From positions 21,242,905-21,306,904 of the forward strand of contig CM056743.1 of assembly GCA_029851415.1 (NCBI GenBank): 64,000 bases of DNA, read 5' to 3'. Shown in pieces: positions 1-11,622 of this stretch. The DNA comes from Eretmocerus hayati. Lineage: Eukaryota > Arthropoda > Insecta > Hymenoptera > Aphelinidae. The notes under the pieces are model-generated. The model was not told where the DNA came from and ran no database searches. It was given only the letters and a program-made list of their open reading frames with translations. Position 1 is the first letter of the stretch, and every line of letters begins with the position of its first letter. The translations under genes were made by a program, and so were the position numbers.

Positions 1-735
1 CCAACAATTGAAGAGGATCAGCAAGTACGAAGTGATCGGCGTCTATATCCAACACACCAGTGACTGAAGATAAGAAGATAAAAAAGCAATGAAAGACTAT
101 ATACAAGGAACACGTACACTTTCAGAAGGATAGACCTTACCCCCCGCGCCATGTGATATTATTATAGTTAGAACAATGTTTCGGCAAAAAATTTTTGTAA
201 ACTTCGCCATGTTTGAAGGAACTTCATTTAGAAATTTCTCTGAGATCTGAGACAGCGAGTTTTCTGTGATACGTTGCTGTGTAGATTTGGAAGTGTAACT
301 CGAGGAAGAGCTTTTAGATCCACGAGATGGGAAAATTCTGAGCAAACTCCCTGCATTGATCAAAAAATCAGGGACTTAGAAGTTAAAAGAAGAAGTTTGT
401 TCGCGCAGTAACAGAAGTTTGTACTGGATTCTGATAGTGCAATAAAGATAGTTTTGCATATTTTATGAGTGAAAAAATTGTTCAACGGGTGACACGTACA
501 ATTTTTCCATCAGTATCATTTACGAAAAATGTTTGCGATTAATTATCTCCTCTTCAAAATATTGACTCGTTCTGCACGACTCCATTCAACAAACATCAAA
601 ATTGACAACATTGTATTTGCAGAGTAGCATATCAGTCTGTGATAACGAAAAAACCACATTCGCATAATAGGTTAATCGGACATCTGTTTTTGGAATAAGT
701 TTCCTAAATTACACGTGCATCAAACCTGCAAATTA
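1..735. other. No gene seen
   Basis: AT-rich sequence with only short open frames. No splice-consistent exon, repeat structure or RNA gene was recognised. Confidence 0.5.
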
Positions 736-1536
736 CCCCATCAGAAACGATCGTCAGATTTTGTTCAAATTTTGATCAAATGTTGGAAGAGAGTGATCCA
801 ACCTTGATCAAACAATGTAACGCCTATTTGATCAAATTTGATCAAATGTCTTGAGAATAACAAAATATTCTGAGTATCAAAGTAACGACAAATTAGCTCA
901 TATATGGCCTCATAAGATGCGTAACATAATTGTACACACTTGGAAAGCAGAATCGTGTTATTTCCTGGATGGAGTCACTTGAGATGTTATTATTCAAAGA
1001 TGAAATTTAACTATTCCCTGCAGGATTTTTTTTCTATTGTAAAACTATTTTGAGTTATTCGTTCATGGAGTTTTGATAGTTGTGGCATCAATAATTTGCT
1101 CATTTTTATGAAAAATTATCGTTCTTACTTGAACCAGTAAATAGAGTAGACAAAAAAGGTTACGTCGATACGATACTCATGTTATTGTCGATACGTTAGA
1201 ATGCCTGAGTGCAGCTCTGTAACTTAACCTAAAAAGATAAACAATGCTATTCTCGAGATTTTTGCGCTCAGATTTGTAGCAGGGTATTCCGTCATGAAAG
1301 AGGATGAGCAAGATGACTCATGATGGGTCTCTGTGTTCAACATGTAAGATCCACGTTTCATTTTCAAGTTTTTTGATTGAGAACCTGCAAGTTTAACAAC
1401 AGCCTTAGCACACAACCTACACAAATTTGATCAAATTTGATCAAAGAAGCGTTACATAGTTGGATCAAACTGTGATCAAAAGTTGGGTCAAATTTTGATG
1501 AACAGATCAAACGTTTTGAACTTGTTTCTGATCGGG
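736..1536. mobile_element. Foldback/MITE-like element with TTTGATCAAA palindromes
   Basis: Two inverted arms, about 736-850 and 1420-1536, flank an unrelated core of about 570 bp. The right end read inward starts CCCGATCAGAAAC and the left end CCCCATCAGAAAC. Both arms carry several TTGATCAAA palindromes and a shared ATGTAACGC block next to the inner repeat. No transposase frame lies in the core, so it looks non-autonomous. No clear target-site duplication was found, so the exact ends are uncertain. The termini resemble those of the elements at 37603 and 51765. Confidence 0.6.
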
Positions 1537-2299
1537 ACTATCAGTAATTATCGTTTATGCAGTGGAAAAATTGTTACTTTGAAATCAGTTTACATTCCAA
1601 CTTTGATGAGCACATAAATCTACAAAGAGTAATATTATCATGTTTGCAATAAATGGAAATAATGATAACGTATGCCATCTCAAGTGAGAAGGACCATTAT
1701 TTACGGACCGTATTCTTATGATAACATAAGGCGAGTGTGCCTGATTTGTGTGTCCGATTATTTTCATTTTATTCAGTGCTTTGGGCCATCTCGAGATTTC
1801 TGAACGTACTTCAACTCATCTTAAAGCTTGTTTTAAGACCTTCGGAATGAGCTAAGGTGAGTTATAACTGATAAACTGGAGCTAAGCTATCATAGTTCTT
1901 GCAAAGAGAGATTTCTTGTGAGTTCCCAAGCATGTGAGCCTAATTTACTTCCACGTGTATAAGAGGCCTAATTCCATGAGATATAATGGGTCCGATATAG
2001 AATCGTGATATTTTGCTCCAGCATGTCCAAAATGAGTCCTCGCTCATTTTGGAGCTTCTTCCACACCTTTCCATATCATTTGAGTTAAATGAATGGATTT
2101 CTACGGGGTGAAGAGAAAACCTGGGAAGAGTCTATGGGAGCAAATCAGTCACGCTGCACTTTCTTTCAGTAACACGAGCGTAAATTCGGTCAGAAATCGA
2201 AGAAAAAACGGTCCCGTGAAAAGCATTCTAAAGATGAGACAGAGCCAAAAAAATGAGCTGAAATACCTTGAAATTGTGACAAAGGTCGGGTTGCTGTTG
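1537..2299. other. No gene seen
   Basis: Short frames only. No feature supported. Confidence 0.45.
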
Positions 2300-2950
2300 T
2301 TAATGAAAAGTGGGTGCGTTGGTGGTGCTTACTAAGGATCATTTGTCACTGGTCACGTTTGGCACAACTGGTACGATGACGATATTGATGTTTGTGGTGC
2401 GGTTGAGGTTGATGAAGTTCAGGTTGAGTGAATCCACACACAATATGTTCACACAAATATGACATAGGAACCAAAGTGTGAAAAACTAAATATGAGTCTG
2501 AAAACGTCACTAAGCCGCGGTGACGACGATCCTGACCGCACCAGGAATATGTCGGGGTATCGGAGCAACGTGGCCCCGGCTGGTCCGAGTGTCGTGGAAT
2601 ATGCGTGGTGACGGCGATTCGAAAGTGGACTGTCTCTAGAGCTCGGACAGCTCGGGTTTATACAGGCACTGTCAGTGGTAACGATAAGCAGCGTTACTCG
2701 CGTAATGTAACGGCAGGTGGCGTTACATGTGGAATCCGCGTCACAAATGTTTGAAAATGATATGAGTGTGATTTTAATTTATACACACGGAAACAATGTG
2801 ATCTACGGGAAAATAGATGTGTGTGTATGCACGCGTCAATCGTCCGGGGTGGGCGAGTGCATTGTTCTGTGTGATAATCGGTTTTTCTCAGCACTCGTTT
2901 CCTTGTTGGTTTTCATTCGAAAATGATCACCGGTGTGATACATGACTCCG
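2300..2950. repeat. Long direct repeat, copy 1
   Basis: From about 2300 to 2860 this matches, with substantial divergence, 4495-4930 continuing at about 5880-6045. Shared landmarks include TTTGTCACTGGTCACGTT, AAGCCGCGGTGACGACGATC, GTGGTAACGATAAGCAGC and TATGCACGCGT. The two copies share orientation and are about 2.2 kb apart. Degenerate LTRs around a short internal region are possible, but no primer-binding site, polypurine tract or pol-like frame was recognised, so this is only called a repeat. Confidence 0.6.
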
Positions 2951-4494
2951 TATGATCGCAGATCGGTTGATTGAATGTGAATGAGTTTTGATACATGGTT
3001 TCATCGAGAGTCAGCAGAAAATTGAAATAAAATGTCAAAAAATGAAAGTACAATTGCAAAAAATGGAAGTAAGCGCTTCAATTGCCGATAGATTGAACTG
3101 CAAATGAAGTGGTGGTCTGGGACAAACTAGTTAGCATGAGTCGATGAAAAAATACGTGAGATGATTTGGTGTGTAGTCTTCCCGACCATGATGGACGATA
3201 CCGTTGAATCTGTTGCGTTGATTATTGATCTTGGTGTGAACTTGGCTGAATTCAAGTGAACCACACGCAAAGTAGACGCGTCGTGGCAGGGTGAGAGTGG
3301 TGATAGTGGTGCCTCCGTTTGGATGAAATTCAGCATACGAGGTATTGAGGAGTTCGTCGAGGTAATGGTTCACAGCAGGTGCATTAACACTCGACGGTAC
3401 AGCGGTACGGCATACAATCCAGTCTGCAAAGTTGGGTGTCCGGGGTGTGACCTCGTGGTCATCCGATTGATTAGAATATGAGCTTGAGCAGCCAACTCGT
3501 CCGAGTAGAATTGGCCTTCCTGGTTTCCAGGGTAGGCAAAGTTGCGGTACGAAACTTCTTGGCATATTTCACACTTGCCTGAGTTCCAGGGTGTTAAAGT
3601 CGGCCGTTCTGGATACCAGGATTGGCTGGGTCGGATCATTGAAGTTCGTATGGCATGATGAGGATCTAAGTCTGTTATGGGTTCGCAGCAAACTTAGAAA
3701 ACAGCAGCTGTTGATCTCCAGACATCCATCTTGGTCATCTGTGCGTATCGATAATGGAGAAAATGTGGAAAATTTTCGCGAATGAAGATCGTGAGGTGAT
3801 CTGGAGTAGCTAGTTCCAGAGTGCGGCACCGCAGTGTGATGATCTCGACCTTGAGGAGTAGCCAGGGTACTCAGCCGATTCAGGACCATCTGTGTTTGTA
3901 TTTCAACGAAGCATTCAATGAACTTGAACGAGATTGAGCCTCGTTTGGGGTCCTGAGTCAGTTTTTTGTTGACTTGCGCAACCAGGGATTTGATTCTTCG
4001 CCAGGCTGCGATTGACGATTTGGCAGATGTGCATCTCTATGTAGACATGGATACTGCTGGTTGTTGATGAGTTTCCCTGGAAGATGGTGAATCTCGCCTG
4101 AGATTCTGAGTAGATGAAAGTGCTTCTCTTGGCCATTGGCTTGAACGAACCGGGCTTTGATGCTTCACCGTGTTGCAAAAAGCCGCGTGTCTGGAGAGCG
4201 TCGTTTCTACGCTGGTATGGGCGCTACTGGGTGTTGATGAGCACTCCCAGAAGTGCTGAACTGGTCAGAATGTCTACAACGTGAGGATGAGGTCCAGATG
4301 ACGCAACGTCGCTGCTGATCTTCTTCGGAAATCAAAGGGCCTGGCGAATCCTCTTCTCCGTTCGTGGTTGCGGTGACCATAGTTGTTGCCGGCTTTTCGC
4401 GATTTGCTGGTACGTCGATCCTCTGATGGAACTCGGGAGCAAAACCACTTCTGTAGCCCACTAGTAAGGCGCCAATTAACAAAAGGCGGGTTAA
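2951..4494. other. Spacer between the two direct repeats, no convincing gene
   Basis: Several overlapping minus-strand frames of 87-144 residues lie between about 3130 and 4480, relatively GC-rich for the window. None shows a recognisable domain, and they sit in different frames, so they may be the decayed interior of a mobile element. Confidence 0.35.
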
Positions 4495-5410
4495 TGTTTA
4501 TGAAGAATGGAGGTGTATGTGGTGCACCCTAGAGATCCTTTGTCACTGGTCACGTTCGGCCCATCTAGGACGGTGAGAAAGTTGAGGTTCGTGGTGTGGT
4601 TGATGAAGTTGAGGTTGAGTGAACTGGCACACAATATTTTCAGACAAATATTACACATGAACCAAAGTGCGGAACACTGATCATGAGCCTGAAAGTGTCA
4701 TTAAGCCGCGGTGACGACGATCCTGGTGGCACCAGGCGTATGCAGTGTCGCCACAGCTGGGCCGAGTATCGTGATACATGCGTCGCAACGGCGATTCAAA
4801 AGTGCACTGTGTCTAGAGTTTGGACAGCTCGGATTTATATAGGTGGTGTCAGTGGTAACGATAAGCAGCATTACTCGTGTAATCTAATGGCAAGCGCCGT
4901 TACGTAACGGTAGGTGGAGTCACGTTATGCAAGGCAACGTTACCTAACGCAAAGCTGCGTTATCCATCAAAAGGCAACATTGACAGAGATGGGGGTCCTG
5001 GGGGGTGATTATCCCCATGTCCGTCAGTCGTTGAAGCGCAGGCCGAGGAGAGGCCGTGTGGTAGGATAAGGGAACGGTGGGGGGTGGCAAGATTGGAATA
5101 CGATGTTTTATATTCAACTGTGAGAGCACAGCCCCTTACACGCGTCAACGCGGCACACTCATACATGCACTTCAACTCGATAGTTAGAATACGTTAATAA
5201 TTAACGTGGTTGTAGGCCCGACAATTTTTAGACACACCGCGAGATTAGAAGAATGTTCGAAAAAATGTAAAGGCACTTCAAAAAGAAAACAGATTCGTGG
5301 TGGCCGGGCCGCGAGGATCGGATCGAGGTCGAGCAGAGCTTCGCCGTCGGCTCTGTCGCCCAGGTTACTCTGTTTAAGCTCCCGTCGTGGACGGAATTCT
5401 AAAATTTTAG

Positions 5411-5560
5411 CACGCCGTGATTACTATGCCCATCACGTGAGGCAATTATTGATCACGTGAGGCAATTACACGTCAAGTGACCTAATTAGGGTTCACGCGC
5501 CCTAATTATGCATCACGTGACGGGGTTCGGCAGCACGTGACACAATTACACCTCACGTGA
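5411..5560. repeat. 20-bp tandem array of TCACGTGA (E-box) units
   Basis: TCACGTGA-type cores recur exactly every 20 bp, with units starting at 5411, 5431, 5451, 5471, 5491, 5511, 5531 and 5551. Five keep an intact CACGTG (5434, 5454, 5514, 5534, 5554); the others are degenerate. Between cores lies an AATTA-containing spacer. The even spacing, close to two helical turns, puts all cores on one face of the DNA. Confidence 0.85.
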
Positions 5561-5610
5561 TGTCTAACCTAGTCACAAGGTTTACGAGTCTAGAAGTCAC
5601 AACTAGCTTA

Positions 5611-5743
5611 CATGGCGGCCGGTGGTCGTGACTAGGAGAGCAGTCACAAACCACGGCCGTTGGCGCGTACAAACAAGCATGGCGACCGGTGGTTGTGACT
5701 AAAGAGCAGTCACAACCCACGGCCGTTGGCGCGTACAAACAAG
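5611..5743. repeat. Tandem duplication, 67-bp unit
   Basis: Two adjacent copies start at 5611 and 5678, each beginning CATGGCG and ending GGCGCGTACAAACAAG. Each unit contains a potential stem between GTGGTTGTGACT and AGTCACAACCCAC. Confidence 0.85.
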
Positions 5744-6045
5744 CACTGCGTATTTGAATTTTAACGAGAAGCAAGATCCTCAAGGGATTTGAGCTATCAT
5801 GACCGAGAGGACACAATTCTTAATTAATTAAAAGCGTGTGATGATATAAGGAAATCACGCGCCCGTCAACATTACATAATGGTCTGGTGCGTTAGGTTTC
5901 TAGAGGAGTCGTTACATGGAGAATTTGCGTTACACGTGTTTGAAAATGAAATGAGTATGAGTTTAATGTAAACACACGGAGAAAAATTTGATCGACGAAA
6001 AAAATAGATGTTTGTGTATGCACGCGTGAGTTGATTGGACCAATC

Positions 6046-9000
6046 TTGGTAGGCATAGGTTTTAGTGAGAAACGAGATAATTCAAAAGTAGCAAAAACAG
6101 TATTGATGTTCTCAGAAACGCGTAGGCCATTTTTGGATCACTAGTAATGATCAATCTCCTCGTATTCTGATACAACAAACATAAGAAAAATGTGCGGCAA
6201 GTTCAGTGAGTGCATGAATTCCTCGAGCGGGGTCGAATCAGGTGATGGAGAAACTGGGAAAGTGAGGCACACTCACGTTACATCTAATATATTTGATGAG
6301 TTTATCAATGGTTTGACGCGTATCAGGTTACTGTCACAGTTGAAATTTCAAAACTTTTGCTGAATCTTGTTCCGACGCGTTGCCGGGCCTTTAACCAACA
6401 ATAACCAATTCAAGAAGCGCGAGTATGTGAGAAAATATCCAATCACAATCGTAGATAACCCTTCAAGAATATTGAATTAGAAGACCTTGAATTGATGCTA
6501 GAAGTGGTGTTCTTTTGTAAATCAACTTGATAGCACTTCGACCTGAACATTGCAACTTTGAACATAGTTCTTAGATTCTACCTTGCTTGTGCCATGAACA
6601 GCCCTTCGCACGAAACTACCCATCTACGAGCAGTGTCTCACAATAGTAATTAGTAAATATCATGAAGTTTTCGGTACTCGAGTCTTGCACTTCGTTTTTA
6701 CATACATTCATTTGGTTCTCACGTACATCTTAACCTGGATCTCTAACCGACGGAACTCGGTATCTAATCGCTTAATTAAAAAATAAACTATCCGGTTGAA
6801 GAAAGAATTCAACCAGCAGGTTAAAAGAAAAATCAACCGACCGGTTGAAAATTCAACCAATTTTTTACAGTGAAGATGAAAATTGATAAGTGGAGAGTGC
6901 ATATATTTTATGAAGAAAGAAAAGAAAGGCCGATTGAAATTTGAAAAATGACATTATGAATTCACTGCAACATAATATCTTCTGTAATTCTAGCCAAAAA
7001 ATTCACGCGCAACTCGTTCGCGTCGGACAAGCCTAAAAATCCCCAATACATACATACTCGCAAGCTCGTCAAAGCTCTGGCCTCCTTATATTTCAAGCTC
7101 TACATTCTGCCCTGTTTTTCCACGCAGCCTCCAACCGCTGAGAACAAACTCTTGCGCGAAGGGTCCAGATTCAAATGCGCCCGCGCACTAGCTAACTTTT
7201 ACACATCCACGTTGGTCCGAGATACACGTAGAATTTTATACAGGCGCCGCGCATTGCAGTACTTATATACCTGAATTTTACACACAGGTATGATGGAAGT
7301 TATCCCAGCCTCGACCCTGACCGCTGTGAGATAAAATATATACATATATATGTATATATATATAATATTGCTCTCTGTACTGGATGAGAATCGATCCAAC
7401 GACGAGAATGCTGACTATGTATCTAGGATGTTATATATAACCATTTTCACGCTTCAATTTTCCTAGGATAAGCCTCTGATGTACCTTACATAGTTAGTAT
7501 TATTCTAGTTGCGTCCCTGATTATTATAATTATGATGAGCAAACTTCAGGAAATGCGTCTGATGATACACAGTAGGTATATCTAGAGGTATATCTAGATG
7601 GCGAATTTTCCGCATAGATGAGCGTGACTCTGATAAGGTAGTTCGAAATGCATTATGGATTGTTGAGATAGAAATTATGATGTAGGGTGTAGGTACGGTA
7701 TGCTAATTAATTTGTAGAATTTTACCACAGAAAGGGATCTCCTGAGAAGCAGAACAATCTTTTTTCAAAGACTCAAAAGACTTTACTGACTTTCCTTTAT
7801 TAGTTGAATAAGAGAGTTCAAGAGGAGTCAATATCAATTTCATCGATTTGGAAAATGCCAAAATTTCGGGATGGCGGTTGCAACGGTGTTCCAGAAATTT
7901 TTGAATACCATTAAATAGAAAATTTTCTTCCTCCCGGTATGAAAGTAACGTCCTTTCGTGCTTCATTTCGGGGACGACACGGAAAGACAAATTTTGCTGC
8001 CAGCACAAGCCTCACTCTCCTCAACAAACAGTGAAAATACCCACAACGTTACCCAAGAGTTATATTTGCGACCTCACAACCGTACATTGAAGGAAAATCA
8101 TTTGTGAAGGCTCAAAAATAGACATGTGAAATCTACCTACTTGACATTACTAAAGGATTCTCCAGAGCTTCATGTATCGTATCATATCATAGTGATAAGA
8201 AGAGAACAATTCAGTTGTTTTGGAGGCCTTTGAGACGCAAAGATTCGTGATTGCACTCATTGCGAGCGGGTTTGAGTTTACCTCAGAGCATGCTCAATAT
8301 ATCTTTTTCGGAATAAAACAAGTGTAATTTATCCGTCTATTTTTGAGCTATTGCAAAGAATCCGTCCTCAATGTATGTATGAGAGCAAAGAAAACGCGCC
8401 CCTGTAAGGTCGAATAGGATGTTTCTGGACAATTTTATGCGCATTTCGAAGTTTTTGGAGGAATCAGCCACATTTTTCTGATAGCAACTCGAAAGATCAG
8501 CTTTTCACTAGTTTTGAACGCATCCTAGCCCTCCCAAAATGATACTATTATCGTATTTAACAGATGAAAATACGTAGGGGATCATAGCCTCGATAAGCCC
8601 TTAACCCACTGCAAGGATACTTCACCACATCAATCAATTTGCAAAATTATCAAGAAATGCTAAGAACGCCATTTTGTGAAAAATCAGTTTCTTGCGATTA
8701 CAAAAAATCCCGACGTGTAGGGCAAAACAGCACGGTGGTCAGATTCGGATTTTACGGTGAAAAACACATAAGAAAATCATATCCCCAAAGTGAGACCTTC
8801 CGATCCCTAAATGTTATTTCTCAGTGTTATTTATATCGAAAACCATCCAGGAACGTTATAAAAACCTAGAGGCAATGAGCGTCTCGTAGACATTTTCACG
8901 ATGCATCAATTAGAGTCGGGCACGGTATTCTGACGTATTTTAAAAAGTTGCATGGTTGCAAATGCAATTTTTAAGAGACGTTGTGGGAATATTCACTATT

Positions 9001-9794
9001 TGATGAGTCGAGCTCATTCTCATGAGCATAATAATCACCAGGTAATCACAAATCCTTTATTAAATTCGTACACCCTGTTCCGAGCCCTGTTCTATTCATC
9101 TTAATAAATTCGTGATATTCTAATTGATTTTTTCTCGATCCACTAAAATTCTTTTGAATGGTGATGTCCATGTGGTAGATCTTCTCCTCTGTTCTTTCTC
9201 AATGGGTAAGGAAATATTATAATAGTCAAGAGCTGATGTTTTAAGGGTATCAAAATTGACAAAAACATGTAATCTCGCTCTATCATGTCATATTTGGTCA
9301 ACGTCACAATATTCTCTTCAATTTTCACAAGGCACAGTTTTTCAACGAAAGAAGATAGGAAGCTAGACACGAGCTTTTTCGTCCCTCCCCCCATGAAATT
9401 TTTTCTCCCATTCGTGAAAAGAGGAACGTATGATTTTGTCGTGAACAAATCGGTTTGATTTCAATGTTAGAAGGAAATAAATTGTTTGACTCCGCAATGC
9501 GAGTTCTCAAATTATTCGTGATTCTCTTGCCACCGGTTCAACATTCTCCAAATGGAATAAAAAAGGAACCAGAAGCCTTTGAGAAGAAGCACACTCGTTC
9601 ATTTTGGAATTTCCTCTGATTTACGATTCCCAATATTTTTCAGATCGACGACAGTGAAAATCAGAATTCACATATCTACTCACTTGAGAGGCCCGATCAG
9701 CTCAATAATTTCATCAAGAATCTTTTGCTTACGATTTCGCTTGGGAAATTATCTTGACTGAAAACTTCCTTGACTCAAAAAATGAACCATGATT
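6046..9794. other. No gene seen
   Basis: AT-rich sequence with short open frames only. A TA-rich dinucleotide stretch lies near 7337-7364, and CAACC/GGTTGAA motifs recur at 6790-6870. No exon, RNA gene or transposon ends recognised. Confidence 0.45.
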
Positions 9795-9984
9795 GAGTCG
9801 GTGGGTGGAAAAAGGGCATAACTGCAAAACCGTCATTTTGAGAAAATCAATAAAAACTTAATAGAAACCGCTAGAAACATAATTGGACGAGTTGAGCTGA
9901 CTTATTTCGAAGAATATAGCATTCTCAAAATAGCCCAACCCGAGCCGGGGGATGAAATTTGATTTTGAGCTTTTTTCAGCAATT

Positions 9985-10263
9985 TCAAAAAATGCAATTA
10001 CGCCCTTTTTCGAATACAGGGTCAAATTTTGACCTTTCTTCCTCACAAAAAGTGGAATTAAATCTTGAGATTAAGTCCAATCGTCTCCAAATTTTTTGAG
10101 AGTGTTCCTGGGCATGTTCTGAAAGATATCTGATTGCTAGGGGGTGGTTCGATTCATGCTCCACGTTTCTATGGACACGAAAAGCTTCCATCAGTCGTGT
10201 GAAAGTGACGAGAAATTTTTTCACTAGGGAGTTGTAAAAACACTTAATTTGAACGTAAAACAA
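9985..10263 (-). CDS. Hypothetical ORF shared by both copies of the unnamed element family
   Basis: Open frame of 92 residues with no recognised domain. Its main support is that the other copy (51050-51331) keeps a 93-residue frame of closely similar protein sequence, including the shared block TRLMEAFRVHR and the stretches SNHPLAIRYL and QKIWRRLDLI. Several differences between copies are conservative. It could be a remnant of an element-encoded protein or simply a chance frame in conserved DNA. No promoter or splice evidence was seen. Confidence 0.3.
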   Translation of the reverse strand: MFYVQIKCFYNSLVKKFLVTFTRLMEAFRVHRNVEHESNHPLAIRYLSEHAQEHSQKIWRRLDLISRFNSTFCEEERSKFDPVFEKGRNCIF

Positions 10264-10272
10264 TATGTTTTC

Positions 10273-10413
10273 ATGATTGAATGATGGTCTTCTTTTGAAT
10301 TGGTCGAGCAGAGGCTTTATTTTAAAACGCCAACATTTCGCCCGTCAAAACGTTGGCGTTTTAAAATAAAGCCTCTGCTCGACCAATTCAAAAGAAGACC
10401 ATCATTCAATCAT
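10273..10413. repeat. Perfect inverted repeat (62-bp arms, 17-bp loop)
   Basis: Arms 10273-10334 and 10352-10413 are exact reverse complements by eye, separated by 17 bp. The hairpin lies in a segment (about 10275-10454) missing from the related copy at 50573-51520, so it arrived after the copies diverged. Exact identity means a very recent origin, maintenance by gene conversion, or an assembly foldback artefact. Confidence 0.9.
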
Positions 10414-10556
10414 TTATCAACTCGAGCACAAGAAACTTCTATATTTAATATGTTCGTTATATTAGGTGGAAAAGCGTTTCCAGGCTCTGGAGAATTTTTA
10501 TAAAAATCTCCCTCGGTAATTAGGCCCTATTTCCAGATTCGCCCTCACTTACGCCG

Positions 10557-11429
10557 CACAGTGGGGCTAAAAACCGACAAGATTCAGCGCCACGCGAATT
10601 CTAAACCGATCGAACCATTCAAACGGGCTTTTCTTCGTTTTTCCTTACTCTACAAGGTACCTGCCCGGAGAATTTAATTCGGGAAGCTCTGGAGGCCCAG
10701 GATCGTGTTGAAGGGCGATCAAGACGAAAAACAAGAAGTATCAGTTTGTACTGATGAGTGATAAATAGGTCCTCCTTACTGCAATCATTTCCAAATCCAG
10801 GTGGGAGTGTTTGAAAAGCATTTGATGTCGAGTTGACACCTTGAAGGAACATTTTGTGATGCTACATCGACGTATACTCCAAGAGGTCGTGGATATCGAT
10901 GATATTCGAGTACTAAGTGAGTGGGGGAGATATTGCAGAGTTCTGAAGCCCTTGGATGAAGCTCGCGCATTCTTGTGACATGGGCTCATATATTGTGTAT
11001 CTCTAACTTATGATTTGAGCCCGCTTAGAACCCCGTACATTACCGCCAGGATCGAAGAAAGTCGATTTTTGATGATTGGGGTTTATTACCAAGGTAGTTG
11101 AGCCTGAAATCCTGATTTAAAGTTAGGTTGCTGGAGTTCTGCAATGATGAGAGTATTTCCCTTATGAAGTGGGACCAGGAACATGTATTTTGGGCCCAAC
11201 CAGAAAATCGTACATTGCCGCCAGGATCGAGGAGACTCGATTTTCGACGATTTTTGGTTGATCGACCAACACGATTATGTGACTCCGCAGCTCCCCAAAT
11301 CAAATTCTCCGGGAAGGAATCTTGTAGAGTGTCAAAAGACGGGAACGATCCCGTTTGAATCATTTCGATTGGTTGAGGATTCGCGTGGCGCTGAATCTTG
11401 TCCCGAAATCGATTTTTAGCCCCACTGTG
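10557..11429. mobile_element. Non-autonomous Transib element
   Basis: An 873-bp element. Both ends read inward start CACAGTGGGGCTAAAAA, and perfect 5-bp direct duplications CGCCG flank it at 10552-10556 and 11430-11434. A CACAGTG-type terminus with a GC-rich 5-bp duplication is the signature of the Transib superfamily, relatives of RAG1. A shared ACAAGATTC block follows the terminal heptamer after 13 bp on the left and 21 bp on the right. No intact transposase frame is present. Its insertion interrupts copy A of the unnamed family. Confidence 0.85.
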
Positions 11430-11439
11430 CGCCGTGTAA

Positions 11440-11622
11440 GGCAGCGGCTACATGCAGTCATTTTTGGCGATTCTGAGACAGCGGGACAGCGCCTCTAGCG
11501 GCAATTGAGCCGTTTTGCACTATTTCGCCCATGTAATTTGAAGCAAACGCCACCGCAGCCTCCGATAGAGGCGCTGTCCCGCTGTCTCAGAATCGCAAAA
11601 ACGACTGCATGTAGCCGCACCC
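11440..11622. mobile_element. Short MITE, Harbinger-like
   Basis: Long inverted arms run from both ends to GACAGCGGGACAGCGCCTCT and leave a core of about 70 bp. The ends read GGCAGCGGCTACATGC and GGGTGCGGCTACATGC. Flanks are TAA on the left and TTA on the right; the uninterrupted homologue near 50930 (reverse strand) has TTA here, consistent with a 3-bp TWA target. Class assignment rests on these short features only. Confidence 0.6.

Larger units (their letters stand above)
4495..6045. repeat. Long direct repeat, copy 2, interrupted
   Basis: Positions 4495-4930 match 2300-2715. The match resumes at about 5880-6045 with the section ending TGTGTATGCACGCGT. The roughly 950 bp between is absent from copy 1 and holds the 20-bp E-box array and the 67-bp tandem repeat, so it is either an insertion here or a deletion from copy 1. 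Confidence 0.55.

Noticed and set aside
3131..3889. Overlapping minus-strand frames of 106-144 residues
   Set aside because: No domain seen and competing frames; likely a decayed element or chance in GC-richer DNA.
5411..5560. Regular short repeats as a possible CRISPR array
   Set aside because: Period 20 with no unique spacers, in a eukaryotic sequence; it is a minisatellite.
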